Positions 23,901 through 29,117 of a DNA stretch of 64,000 nt are shown piece after piece (position 1 is the first letter of the stretch; each line of letters begins with the position of its first letter). Origin of the DNA: Undaria pinnatifida (Eukaryota; Sar; Phaeophyceae; Laminariales; Alariaceae); the NCBI GenBank assembly GCA_012845835.1, contig JABAKD010000013.1:2098415-2162414 (forward strand), in the 5' to 3' direction. The position numbers and the translations under genes are program-made. Under the pieces are notes generated by a model, which was not told the DNA's origin, made no database searches, and worked only from the letters and a program-made list of their open reading frames with translations.

Positions 23901-24296
23901 TCCGCTCGGGGCGGGGAGCTGAGCATGTACCCCTGGGCTGGGTCCGACCGCTGCTTCATGACGTCGGACGCCGCGGTCGGGCTGGGCATGGGGGGCGGAG
24001 GAGAGGCCGGAAATTTCGGCTTCTTTGTGGAACCCGACCTCCGAAAAGGGAGCTCGGGCTGGTGCGAAACGTTTCGGAACCAGCCCTTGGCGACACCCGC
24101 GCCCTCGGTGATTGCCACGTCCTTAGTGGCCGAGGCAGCGGGGGCGGGGTCCGGCAACGTTATTGTCCGAGGGCGAGGGGTTGGCGGGGAAAACTCGACC
24201 GGGCGTACCGGAGGGATGTTTGAGGTGGTGTCTATGGAGGTCTGGGGCTTTCGCGTTCCCAAGACCCCTTCAGGCTTGACCCGCGTTGCTTTGTGA
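2660..24296 (+). CDS. Giant RUN-RhoGAP-ELMO-TLDc protein, 14 exons joined (first exon missing)
   Basis: This is one hand-assembled gene. The exons are 2660-2906, 5341-5588, 5954-6433, 9270-9733, 10695-10758, 12833-13147, 13910-14517, 15213-15329, 16073-17683, 20535-20946, 21647-22017, about 22310-22507, 22731-22959 and 23292-24296. Every intron is GT-AG, and the phase of each donor equals that of the next acceptor. Numbering residues from the first visible exon, the order is: RUN about 20-215; RhoGAP about 470-800; coiled coil about 790-860; acidic Ser/Gly/Ala-rich linker about 860-1330; ELMO about 1340-1560; second linker; TLDc about 1788-2115; then a stop. RUN domains are effectors of Rab/Rap/Arl GTPases, ELMO proteins act in Rac-GEF complexes or as Arl GAPs, and TLDc domains bind the V-ATPase. 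A cytosolic or endomembrane GTPase-to-V-ATPase adaptor is therefore an inference. The N-terminal exon with the start codon was not found. Exon 12 has an uncertain left border. A split into two genes cannot be excluded without cDNA. Confidence 0.8.
3500..3582. mobile_element. Half-copy of the AACCCC mini-MITE
   Basis: The words ACTTGAAGTTTTGTATAGGG, GGGACTTGGG and CTCTAAAGGGGTTAAG match the right half of the element at 11307-11480. No matching left end was found, so the copy is truncated. It lies in the intron 2907-5340. Confidence 0.45.
4801..5088. repeat. Two adjacent tandem duplications (70-bp x2, 54-bp x2)
   Basis: Units 4801-4870 and 4871-4940 (start GGCCTTGTAGACGAATTCCA) differ at about two bases. 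Units 4981-5034 and 5035-5088 (start AAAGTACGTATACATTTGTA) are essentially identical. Both are intronic, in 2907-5340. Just after them, 5083-5148 resembles the dispersed CTGTGAG...GCAAGCTGCGTGATGCTCCG word of the foldback arms. Confidence 0.9.
5341..5588 (+). CDS. Exon: core of the RUN domain
   Basis: It follows the acceptor TACTGGCAG and ends GTCGAG|GTGATT in phase 0. It starts G-G-I-P-F-W-A-F-L-E and contains the signature G-R-A-R-A-W-I-R-Q-C-L followed by L-T-V-M-L-E-Q-Q. This is the most conserved RUN motif (charged-R-A-W-I-R, then a Leu-rich helix). The reading frame joins the previous exon without change (phase 1 to 1). Confidence 0.82.
5954..6433 (+). CDS. Exon: end of RUN domain and Gly/Ser/Glu-rich linker
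   Basis: It opens V-F-Y-E-P-T-A-L-V-R after acceptor CCGACAG. The F-Y-x-P motif and the following helix L-L-R-L-C-A-A-L-E-A-F-D complete the RUN fold. A low-complexity tail of Asn, Gly/Ser and Gln/Arg/Glu (QQRKRQEQEREEEGKW) follows. The exon ends GACCAG|GTTTGG. This is a weak donor, but it is the only one that gives phase 0, as the next exon needs. A MITE starts 13 bases beyond this junction. Confidence 0.72.
6447..7179. mobile_element. PIF/Harbinger-like MITE (733 bp) with TTA target duplication
   Basis: The left end GGCCAATTCTTGTACAGTCG and the reverse complement of the right end (GGCCAATTCATACACAGTCG) match. The similarity continues for about 55 bp, including the repeated CAGTCGAAAA words. 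TTA stands directly outside each end (6444-6446 and 7180-7182). A TWA duplication plus a GGCC terminus is the hallmark of PIF/Harbinger elements. There is no transposase frame, so it is non-autonomous. The interior has several smaller CAGTCGAAA inverted words around 6455-6600. Confidence 0.8.
7429..7662. repeat. Two-copy diverged tandem repeat, period about 117 bp
   Basis: Two units begin with GTCGCTCTAATGTCTGACAC (7429) and GTCGCTCTGATATCTGACAC (7546) and run in parallel through ACTTGTGCTT, TGTTAATGATCG and GGAGTC to a shared GAGAAGR word. They differ at roughly one base in six, so the duplication is old. The repeat is intronic. Confidence 0.7.
8034..8307 (+). mobile_element. tRNA-derived SINE, copy 1 (full length)
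   Basis: The head GCCCCGGTGGCGTGTCAGGT carries a pol III A-box-like word (TGGCGTGTCAGGT), and GAGTTCGAGTCCCCCC about 45 bases later is a near-perfect B box. The body runs through GGGACTTTTTCTTGTGCACA and GCGCGAGAGCGTGAGTTAGC to the 3' word CTTGTCCAGAAGCTGGAAAA. The same order appears in five other places in the window, so the family is dispersed. It is intronic, in the sense orientation. Confidence 0.82.
9270..9733 (+). CDS. Exon: linker and first strand of the RhoGAP region
   Basis: It follows the pyrimidine-rich acceptor ATCGGCACCCAG. It opens A-V-Q-S-L-D-E-T-I-N-D-V-F-G-G, which continues the helix S-A-L-S-E-I-D-Q of the previous exon in phase 0. After a Ser/Gly-rich stretch it ends with RVFGVSLEELVLNPK. 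The F-G-V-x-L-E-E-L motif is the usual lead-in to a RhoGAP domain. The donor is AAGAG|GTGAGG, phase 2. The antisense frame in this stretch is a shadow. Confidence 0.75.
9734..10694 (+). other. Intron between RhoGAP exons
   Basis: This contains a G-rich stretch (9850-9930), a C run (10158-10185), and AT-rich sequence that ends in a pyrimidine-rich acceptor at 10650-10694. No mobile element was recognised. Confidence 0.6.
10695..10758 (+). CDS. Small exon: RhoGAP first helix (V-P-x-x-I)
   Basis: This 64-bp exon lies between acceptor CGTACACGTCCAG and donor CTCAAG|GTGAAC. It reads C-S-R-G-A-L-D-P-A-Q-G-V-P-D-A-I-R-S-L-L-K, the V-P-x-x-I-x-x-L-L helix that follows the F-G-V-x-L-E-E-L strand in RhoGAP domains. 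It fits in phase on both sides (2 in, 0 out). Confidence 0.7.
10886..11160 (+). mobile_element. tRNA-derived SINE, copy 2 (full length)
   Basis: It has the same head (GCCCCGGTGGCGTATTGGGT), B box (GAGTTCGAGCCCC), body and tail (CCAGAAGCTGGAAAGT) as copy 1, with scattered substitutions. It lies in the intron 10759-12832, in the sense orientation of the host gene. Confidence 0.82.
11307..11480. mobile_element. Mini-MITE with about 50-bp AACCCC terminal inverted repeats
   Basis: The left end TAACCCCTTTAGAGCCCTAC and the reverse complement of the right end (TAACCCTTATACAGTCCCAA) stay similar for about 50 bp, including AACCCCTCCC and ATACTA. TAG flanks both ends (11304-11306 and 11481-11483), giving a 3-bp (or TA) target duplication. 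The 174-bp size and lack of coding sequence fit a MITE. Related ends occur at 3515-3580 and 12238-12330. Confidence 0.65.
11845..12060. repeat. Dispersed repeat shared with 40601-40822
   Basis: TTTTGTTGTGTTCTCGTACG, GTACGCTAGC-like words, TCTCTGTTTCA, CTCTCTAGGATGAA, GCACGGA and ATGTCGTTGGGTA occur in the same order at 40608-40822. The similarity is broken by small indels. The family is unknown. At 40823 a TRIM interrupts the other copy. Confidence 0.6.
12238..12330. mobile_element. Diverged copy of the AACCCC mini-MITE
   Basis: CTCCTTTGGGGCCTTAAAAC, then AGTTCCAAGTATG on the left, and GTTATGGAGGGGTTAAG on the right, resemble the ends of the element at 11307-11480. The centre is shorter. It is intronic. 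Confidence 0.4.
12833..13147 (+). CDS. Exon: RhoGAP core with L-P-E-P-L-L-T motif
   Basis: Acceptor GCAACCAG, donor GCGAG|GTTGGT, phase 0 at both ends. It reads A-L-A-A-E-E-C-R-K-A-A-G-L-F-S-R-E-V-S and, after a Gly-rich loop, ALAAALVYFLHRLPEPLLTY. L-x-x-F-L-x-x-L-P-E-P-L-L-T is the RhoGAP hallmark. The G-I-F-R motif that carries the catalytic arginine finger appears as G-L-F-S-R, and the conserved Lys of L-L-K is Val. The fold is clear, but catalytic competence is doubtful. Confidence 0.85.
13148..13909 (+). other. T/G-rich intron in the RhoGAP domain
   Basis: It is dominated by TTTGG/TTGTTTTG words, with a run of C at 13230-13247. Open frames here (Phe/Leu/Trp-rich) are composition artefacts. 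The acceptor AACCCTCAG lies at 13901-13909. Confidence 0.65.
13910..14517 (+). CDS. Exon: C-terminal half of the RhoGAP domain
   Basis: It begins T-I-P-D-L-D-A-R-V-R-N-M-R-L-L-V, then D-L-P-W-A-H-Q-P-L-L-L-A-I-A-D-L-F. This is the R-x-x-x-L-x-x-L-L-x-x-L-P-x-x-N-x-x-L-L helix pair of RhoGAPs. A poly-Pro/Thr/Ala insert follows. Then comes FIREAAEALAPALLPP, aligned to the N-L-A-x-x-F-x-P-x-L-L helix, with Glu where the catalytic Asn normally sits. It ends in a helix rich in Glu/Arg and the donor CGCAG|GTGAGG, phase 2. Confidence 0.82.
14518..15212 (+). other. Intron with purine-rich (GGGA)n tract and C runs
   Basis: It has a GGGA run at 14599-14626 and C homopolymers at 15069-15117 ahead of the acceptor TGCTGTTAG (15204-15212). 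No gene is visible in it. Confidence 0.6.
15213..15329 (+). CDS. Exon: basic coiled-coil segment
   Basis: This 117-bp exon, phase 2 at both ends, reads E-G-R-L-E-R-K-V-K-R-L-G-Q-V-Q-R-M-L and then V-Y-L-E-R-Y-T-H-L-A-I-V-I-S-I-W-R. The heptad-like Leu/Val spacing continues the Glu/Arg helix that closes the previous exon. The donor is CGCAG|GTAGGC. Confidence 0.65.
15330..16072 (+). other. Intron with CTTGG pentamer repeat
   Basis: 15563-15735 is an array of CTTGG (GGCTTGGCTT...), with looser TTTGG and GGTTGG words from 15400. The long frames on both strands here are made of this repeat. The acceptor CGCCTCGTCAG ends at 16072. Confidence 0.8.
16073..17683 (+). CDS. Large exon: acidic low-complexity linker and start of the ELMO domain
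   Basis: It opens L-E-N-A-E-A-E-I-I-Q-E-T-E-M-E-G. About 460 residues of Asp/Glu, Gly, Ala and Ser follow without a recognisable fold. The last 60 residues change character: H-E-R-W-V-T-C-G-F-A-S-S, then V-L-A-L-D-S-M-N-Y-F-L-S. The W-x-x-x-G-F and L-x-L-x-x-x-x-Y-F patterns begin ELMO domains. The donor TCGAG|GTGAGA is phase 2. The next exon continues R-Y-P-K-T-A, matching the Y-P-x-x-A of ELMO proteins. Confidence 0.78.
17684..20534 (+). other. 2.85-kb intron inside the ELMO domain
   Basis: It contains a long-TIR element (19037-19747). It also has two fragments of the foldback-arm start word: 18893-18960, nearly exact, and 20360-20418, diverged. The acceptor is CCGAAAAAG at 20526-20534, with no strong pyrimidine tract. 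The junction is supported mainly by frame and by the domain alignment. Confidence 0.6.
19037..19747. mobile_element. Non-autonomous DNA element with about 67-bp terminal inverted repeats
   Basis: 19037-19104 (start AAGTGGTCAAAATCGGGTAT) matches the reverse complement of 19680-19747 (AAGTGGCCAAATTCGGGTAT) over about 67 bp. Shared internal words are TTGTGGCCG and TTCAGTGAC. No clear target duplication could be fixed. The interior has a short open frame (19131-19406) without recognisable domains. The superfamily is not determined. Confidence 0.65.
20535..20946 (+). CDS. Exon: centre of the ELMO domain
   Basis: It starts at the last base of the Arg codon, then Y-P-K-T-A-A-R-S-V. It contains S-F-P-F-P-M-H-A-G-D-I-T-H-V-I-A-D-L-L-C-L, the ELMO motif Y/F-P-F-A-V-x-G-I-N-I-T-x-x-L-x-x-L-L. 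After a Gly-rich loop it reads W-R-L-L-D-S-P-N-A-F-Q-E-A-F, the W-x-L-L-x-x-x-x-x-F-x-E-L-F helix. The donor AAGG|GTAAGT is a consensus site, phase 0. Confidence 0.8.
20947..21646 (+). other. G-rich intron
   Basis: GGGGGG tracts, GGTGGCGG repeats and a two-copy word (GACTGACGCTCAGGGTG at 21449, with a similar word at 21507) are present. The acceptor AAACTGACAG lies at 21637-21646. No gene was seen. Confidence 0.55.
21647..22017 (+). CDS. Exon: C-terminal helix of ELMO and second linker
   Basis: It begins Y-Q-E-S-L-L-E-A-R-R-V-I-R-A-C-I-L then H-E-P-S-S-I-D-G-F-W. ELMO domains end with a similar helix plus P-x-S-I-x-x-F/L motif. The remainder is Ser/Pro/Arg-rich and then a Glu/Leu-rich helix (ELEGALGLSALELREEDL). 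The donor is GAGAG|GTGAGC, phase 2. Confidence 0.7.
22310..22507 (+). CDS. Exon (left border uncertain): helical linker
   Basis: The right border AACAG|GTGCTG and the frame are fixed by phase 2 to the next exon. The 3' part reads D-S-E-L-R-L-A-A-V-E-M-R-M-Y-E-K-V-D-E-T-K, a plausible coiled coil. The left border is taken at acceptor ATACCTGCAG (22309). Acceptors further right, up to about 22435, would also keep the frame. A competing frame (start 22345) gives the wrong phase. Confidence 0.45.
22731..22959 (+). CDS. Exon: linker leading into TLDc
   Basis: The acceptor AACGTTAG and the strong donor AAG|GTATGT set phases 2 and 0. It is Gly/Ser-rich, then reads S-S-D-W-L-M-A-G-E-T-A-R-A-G, and closes with V-F-Q-A-R-L-L-C-P-S-K. 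The final P-S-K joins I-I-R-S of the next exon, as expected at the edge of a TLDc domain. Confidence 0.65.
22960..23291 (+). other. Intron before the TLDc exon
   Basis: It has a (GGTT)n run at 23098-23135 and a diffuse pyrimidine-rich stretch before the acceptor ACTTCCAG (23284-23291). Confidence 0.6.
23292..24296 (+). CDS. Terminal exon: TLDc domain
   Basis: Motifs in order: S-S-D-W-V-C-L-F-S-D-A-R-H-G-A-S-L-K-T-L-L, then C-A-G-W-E-P-T-L-V-V-I, an 80-residue Gly/Ala/Ser insert, V-F-G-G-F-A-S-G-A-Q-W, F-H-G-D-G-Q-S-F-L-F-S-F, Y-P-W-A-G, G-G-G-E-A-G-N-F-G-F-F-V-E-P-D-L, G-S-S-G-W-C-E-T-F, and finally F-E-V-V-S-M-E-V-W-G-F. These are all the conserved blocks of a TLDc domain, the OXR1/NCOA7/TBC1D24 family that binds the V-ATPase. 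The stop TGA is at 24294. A long 3' UTR is expected, but no polyadenylation signal was fixed. Confidence 0.9.
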   Translation: MIRSAYARDLAGHLPGTLASSDWVCLFSDARHGASLKTLLARCAGWEPTLVVIEASVASAEGDGGGGGGGGDVGGGDTSGNGGSSGELDGAVGSCEDVSATSTSAAAVASADASAGVDAAVEQRAHIRGVSGKVGKGERVVFGGFASGAQWKNMGRSFHGDGQSFLFSFHKEGSRGSDSNIGDDSSVDGEGKAELARGGGGNGSARGGELSMYPWAGSDRCFMTSDAAVGLGMGGGGEAGNFGFFVEPDLRKGSSGWCETFRNQPLATPAPSVIATSLVAEAAGAGSGNVIVRGRGVGGENSTGRTGGMFEVVSMEVWGFRVPKTPSGLTRVAL

Positions 24297-26090
24297 TGAG
24301 GGGGATCGTGTTTTTGGTTTTTGGCGTTGAACTCTGCATATTTGCACGCGGAAGATGTGTTGACCGTCGCATCTCGCTCTCATCCAATTTTTGTGTTCCC
24401 AACACTCTGGAAAGGGTGATCCGCGTTTTGGTTTTGAGCGGAATGTGTTTTGCGTGTTTTCGTCGAGCGACCTATAATTACGGCAAGCAGAAATCGTGCT
24501 GGTCGTTGCGTGTTGCCTCTCTGTCTAAATGTGTTTTTGTGATGGTTGGAATCTGGATCGTTTTGGAGGAAGGCATTGGGGTGCCTTCCTGCGCTGTGGG
24601 TCAACCCCCAGTTTTGCTTTTTGAGTGGTGAATTAGTAAGGCGTGTATTAATGTTTTGCCCTTCGCCTCTCTGACTTGAGTAAACTGGCAAGGTTCGTCT
24701 GGTCGACGAATTGATGAAAATATTTTTTTTCGTTTACGTAGCGTTATTAATTGATGTTTGTTGCGGGGTTTCACGTCTTGATAGGGTTCACGATATTTCT
24801 ACAACGCGCATTATACTATAGGTGTGAACAACTCGAGGTCGTTTTGCGGAAGGCACACAAGGATGCGAACCGGGGCGCGGTGACCGACGGTACCGCGCGA
24901 AGGTTGCAAGCAATGCACAAGATTCTTGTTTTTTTCTACTAGAGGACCCGTTTGCACGAGAGAACCGCAGATATCTTGTGATGAAACGCGAACTACCTGC
25001 TGGACACAGGTAATTCAACATTCATCTTCAACGTATGCAAACACGCGCCGCGTACTCGGGCGTCTGGTCTGTGCTACGACGCATGATTTTATTGATATAC
25101 CTAACGTGGTGAATATGGCGGTTGCTTCTGCAAAGTATTTTGAAGTTTCGAATTGTGCTGCAGTGACTCTCTCTTTGGCGCTTGCAGCGACAGATTGTAA
25201 TTTCATCGGAACACGTTCCCTGGAAGACTAAAACCTCGAACGTTCGCCATCTGTGGCGACGATAGTCGTGTTCTGCTATGCACCCCTACGTAATCACGCC
25301 GGGCACGCGTACCAACGTGTGAAAACACCTGGAATTGCACTGCATTGTTTACTCAAGGGATCTCCGCATGGAGCGTGTGGTGCGGCTGCTGCGTTACGTC
25401 AGCAAGCCCGCAAGGGGGCAAGCACAGCCAGTCAAGGTTACCGAGCGGTTGCATGGGCTCCGGCTCCGGAATATTAGGAAAGGAATGGCGTTCCAAGGCC
25501 AGCTATATTGATTCTGGAGGCCTCGTCGGACTGAGGTAGATACATATTTTCGAGTCTTGAATTAAGACTCTTTTAGTAGTTAAGCAGCGTCCTCATTCCC
25601 AGTGCTGCAGTTGAAAAAGTACCTGGGATTCCCTCTCCCTATTAATGGGGTGTCTTAACTGAAAAGTAGGCTCCAGTCCGAAACTCGCATTATCGATCTT
25701 GCTGAAGAAGACAGCATGAAGAAAATATGAGAACAGGGTGTGGGGAACATGCTAGTCACAGGTTCGGGCGAAATTGATCGAAACACGGAGACTATGCAAT
25801 GTAAGGCGAACCCGAAGATTTGTGGCCGTGGCCATCGTTCGTCGATATCATTCATCCTCTTGGCTGTCGAGCTTCGGATATACTCATGTATGAAACGACG
25901 CTTTCATTGTGCCGCATTTCAACGAAGTCTGTATTTGAGACATTGACATCTGACATGCCGCATCGCTTGTACCACCTTGCACTCTTGCTGTTGTGCTCTA
26001 CTCGCTACAGGCGAATGCTATGTTTATCGAGCAACGACTGGGTAGGCTACTGGCTACCTGGTACTACTCTGTAAAAACGAAGCTATACAT
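24297..26090 (+). other. 3' flank of the TLDc gene, no further gene recognised
   Basis: Short frames at 24293-24631 and 24926-25231 have no recognisable domain and probably include the 3' UTR. Nothing else could be supported. Confidence 0.45.
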
Positions 26091-26230
26091 AGCATGACAC
26101 CTCGATGGAGGGGACATACCGACATAGCGAAGCTATTAGTAGCTGTTATAATTGTGAATTAGCATGACACCTCGATGGAGGGGACATACCGACATAGCGA
26201 AGCTATTAGTAGCTGTTATAATTGTGAATT
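26091..26230. repeat. Exact 70-bp tandem duplication
   Basis: 26091-26160 and 26161-26230 are identical by eye (start AGCATGACACCTCGATGGAG). The lack of any difference implies a recent duplication or an assembly artefact. Confidence 0.95.
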
Positions 26231-26645
26231 GGATTGCCCGATGCCTTGACTATTACGTGCTTCTGCTTGTGCTTACTGCAAGTGTCACCGTTACCGATTG
26301 CGTTGTGGTTTAACAGACATGGTAACTCTTGATAGTCGGTTAGTGTGTCTGCATTCGTCTGCATTGATTCGTGAGAGATGTTGGTTGTACAGCGCCACAC
26401 ACAAGCCTACACAGTTGCGGGGCTATGCAGGCTAGTGGGTTGTGCTGCATAGCGCCAAAACATACTTTTTCGAGTTCACTGAAACTCGTAGGCATCGTAA
26501 CGTTGATCTCCGAGGCTCACCCCTCACCGCAGACTCGCTAGTACAGCACGTAGGAGCGCACAATTGTGCACCAGGTACACACACATGCTAACAATCATTC
26601 GCATTTCTCCAGAACGCACTTGCTCTAGTAATTCATCTGAAGCCT

Positions 26646-26722
26646 ACGGGATTCGAACTCACGCTTCTACCTCGGTTGGTCCTGTACTGGTTTAGCACTA
26701 CCCACTAGCCTATACACGGATG
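26646..26722 (-). other. tRNA-like fragment with A and B boxes
   Basis: On the minus strand, TAGGCTAGTGGGTAGTGC resembles a pol III A box and GAGTTCGAATCCCG a B box. They are about 45 bases apart. The stems do not pair well enough for a working tRNA, so a tRNA pseudogene or SINE head is more likely. Confidence 0.4.
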
Positions 26723-26794
26723 CGTGATTAAGTTGGCTCGGGCCTAGGTTTTGCTTTTAGGTCCTGGCGTGTGTCTAATGCCCCATCGGCCTCA

Positions 26795-27063
26795 TGTTAA
26801 GATACGGCCTCGAAAGGCCTGTCATTATCCGAATTTGAGATCATTCGGATGGGTTTCGTATGATGAGGTTGGCGGTTTATATTCGGGGAAGTTAGGAATT
26901 AGATCGGAGGCACGTGCCTCCGATCTCAGAAGCTATCCCGGGCTCTGGTGGAAACGAATAAAGCTATATATCTACGAAGGAACGAAAGTGAGTACTCTCC
27001 GAGGACCTGCTCAATTGGCAGACCTGCAGGGGGCACTCTGTGTCCCGCACCTTTAATTTAACA
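26795..27063 (+). repeat. 5' LTR of the deleted gypsy element
   Basis: It is a 269-bp LTR with TG...CA ends. An internal palindrome, GATCGGAGGCACGTGCCTCC, lies at 26899 and the following bases; it could be a binding site or a hairpin. The same palindrome is kept in all three LTRs of the window. Confidence 0.88.
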
Positions 27064-27153
27064 TGTGGCGTCGACGGCAGGACAGAAAAAAAACGTCGGC
27101 GTGTGGCCATCGAGCGCTGCAAACCCTGTGCCAACCCCCACGACAGCGGGGAC

Positions 27154-27594
27154 ATGCCCAAATACCTACCGGCGGGGCTGACACAGTATGTGCTCAACAA
27201 ATTTTCCAAGAAGTCCCCGCCGTACGACGTCACTCAAGACGACGTTTCGACTCCCCTCCAACGGCTGGAGGTGGAGCAGATCACTGGTCATCAGTCGGTA
27301 CGGGGGCGAGGTGGCGTCATCGCGGTGCTATACAAGACGCATTGGGCGGGACTCTCCGAACCGTCCTGGGAGCGGGAAATGGACCTTCACCTCTCCCGCT
27401 CCCACATCTTGCGTTATTGGGCCGGAACCCCGGACCAGCACCGCCAAACCAACCGCCTGTACCGCCGAATGCGGATCGGGGCGGCACACCTCGAGCCCTC
27501 CCGCAACAACGAGGAACGTTTCCTAGCCCCGGGCTACGCCTGTGTTCCTCGCGCCGATTGGCTCCGTCGCTACCACGACACCGTTACTCCTTAA
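27154..27594 (+). CDS. Intact chromodomain reading frame of the deleted gypsy element (146 aa from first ATG)
   Basis: The frame is open from inside the 5' LTR (27040) to TAA at 27592. The first ATG is at 27154. It retains the integrase C-terminal tail and a chromodomain: V-E-Q-I-T-G-H-Q-S-V-R-G-R-G-G, then L-Y-K-T-H-W-A-G-L-S-E-P-S-W-E. The aromatic and W-x-G-x-x-x-x-S-W-E residues are in place. In the related minus-strand copy at 45.8-46.1 kb the frame is broken near S-E-P, so this copy is better preserved. Chromodomains in chromoviral integrases steer insertion to marked chromatin. Whether a free chromodomain protein is made here is unknown. Confidence 0.72.
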   Translation: MPKYLPAGLTQYVLNKFSKKSPPYDVTQDDVSTPLQRLEVEQITGHQSVRGRGGVIAVLYKTHWAGLSEPSWEREMDLHLSRSHILRYWAGTPDQHRQTNRLYRRMRIGAAHLEPSRNNEERFLAPGYACVPRADWLRRYHDTVTP

Positions 27595-27763
27595 TGGAGC
27601 CCACTTTTGGTACCAGGGAGACGATGGGTTATGGCGGCTTGGAAAAATCAGCGCGAGCACTACCGAGGACAAGGTATACCTGGTCCGCTTCCTGGACGAC
27701 CCGGGACCGATTAAACTTCCTCTTCCCCCGGCGCGCTACACGACTTCAACGGGAGCCGTATGA
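27595..27763 (+). pseudogene. Downstream Tudor-like module, out of frame with the chromodomain
   Basis: In another frame the sequence reads A-H-F-W-Y-Q-G-D-D-G-L-W-R-L-G-K-I-S, then D-K-V-Y-L-V-R-F-L-D-D-P-G-P-I-K-L. W-x-x-G-K-I and Y-x-V-x-F-x-D-D are the pattern of Tudor/Agenet-type barrels. The same stretch is present in the minus-strand copy at 45.4-45.6 kb, so it belongs to the element. A frameshift separates it from the chromodomain here. Confidence 0.5.
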
Positions 27764-28752
27764 GGTTCTTGGTGCTTGCAAGTCCACACCGCCAGTGCGT
27801 TTCCTCGGGGAATCCAACGTAACGTAGACGAATCTCGAGGCGCGGCCGTGGCCAGTTGACTTCCAAGCCACCACCGCTCCTCGATAGTTCTTCATTTTTT
27901 TGAGTAATGAGTTTTGCGTCTTCGTCTTTGGGTTGTCCGTAGGGTCCTGAGGGTCTTTGTCGAGTTTTGGGGCGGTTCTTTCCATTTTTTTTTTCTTTTG
28001 TCCTGCCGAACCCCCTGCTCAGTGCCGGGTCAGGGTTCGGGTAAAACACCGCTATCTGAGGCGCAGGGCTGTCGCCTTTTTGTCATTGTTCAATTTCTCC
28101 CTGCCGACGCCCTCCTCAGCCCAGAGCCGGGGGGCGACCAGGGTACCCTGTTCGCGCGTAACGTGGTACAGGGCTATGTGCGGGTCTGTGTGTCCTTTTT
28201 TATCTTTCATGTGTTGTATTTGTTCTACTTTGTTTTTTTTCGTCTAAACACTTCCTCCCCTAGCGGGGTTGTACGTGTTGCCAACTTCCATCCCGGGTAT
28301 TTGTCGTTTCCTCGTCTAACCCCCCGCCTTGCCGATGGCCCGCGGGAGGTTTTCCGCATGACTTCTCCCTTGTGTTAGCGCCTGTGTTCCCCTCCATATC
28401 AACGAGGGCTCCCCTCGCTAAAGTACCTTTTTTGTGGTTGGTTTGCCGTAGGGCCTTCCCTGCCCCCCCCGCCACACCGGCGGCATGCGGCAGATTCTAG
28501 AGCCTTTTCTGCCCCCTCCGCCACACCGGCGGCATGCGGCAGGTTTTGGATGGGTGACTATTGCCTTGTTGTAGGGTATGCGTTTCTTTCTACTGCTTTT
28601 TTTCACGTGTTCCTGGCTCCATAGCCAGACGGTTAGAGGTGTGGGAGTGGGTTTTGAGGAGCCGCATCTTCGACTCATGGTCTACTTCGTAGAACCGGAG
28701 TTTCCCCGAATCTCCCATATTTCTGCATATGCGACTCATCAGGGTGGGCTAG
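27764..28752 (+). other. Non-coding 3' region of the gypsy element
   Basis: It holds no long frame. Two near-identical words (CCGCCACACCGGCGGCATGC at 28470 and 28519) are a short repeat that recurs in the minus copy near 44.63-44.70 kb. The 3' LTR follows. Confidence 0.6.
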
Positions 28753-29020
28753 TGTTAAGATACGGCCTCGAAAGGCCTGTCATTATCCGAATTTGAGATC
28801 ATTTGGATGGGTTTCGTATGACGAGGTTGGCGGTTTATATTCGGGGAAGTTAGGAATTAGATCGGAGGCACGTGCCTCCGATCTCAGAAGCTATCCCGGG
28901 CTCTGGTGGAAACGAATAAAGCTTTATCTCTACGAAGGAACGAAAGTGAGTACTCTCCGAGGACCTGCTCAATTGGCAGACCTGCAGGGGGCACTCTGTG
29001 TCCCCACCTTTAATTTAACA
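28753..29020 (+). repeat. 3' LTR of the deleted gypsy element
   Basis: It differs from the 5' LTR by only a handful of bases (for example the missing G in TGTCCCCACC). It is preceded by CATCAGGGTGGGCTAG, a weak polypurine tract. Confidence 0.88.
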
Positions 29021-29117
29021 CTCATCACTTCTGTGATGAGCCAGGGGGGGTTTCCGCTTGGACCTGAAACGCAATGCCGGGTATGACAGAGTATGAAACT
29101 ACAATATGGTAACATTG

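Larger units (their letters stand above)
26795..29020 (+). mobile_element. Internally deleted Ty3/gypsy chromovirus with two LTRs
   Basis: LTRs at 26795-27063 and 28753-29020 begin TGTTAAGATACGG, end TTTAATTTAACA, and are nearly identical. CTCA directly flanks both ends (26791-26794 and 29021-29024), a 4-bp target duplication. Two bases after the 5' LTR lies TGGCGTCGACGGCAGG, a plausible primer binding site. The leader then jumps to the integrase C-terminus, so gag, protease, RT, RNase H and the integrase core are deleted. The nearly identical LTRs point to a fairly recent insertion. Mobilisation would need a helper element. Confidence 0.88.
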
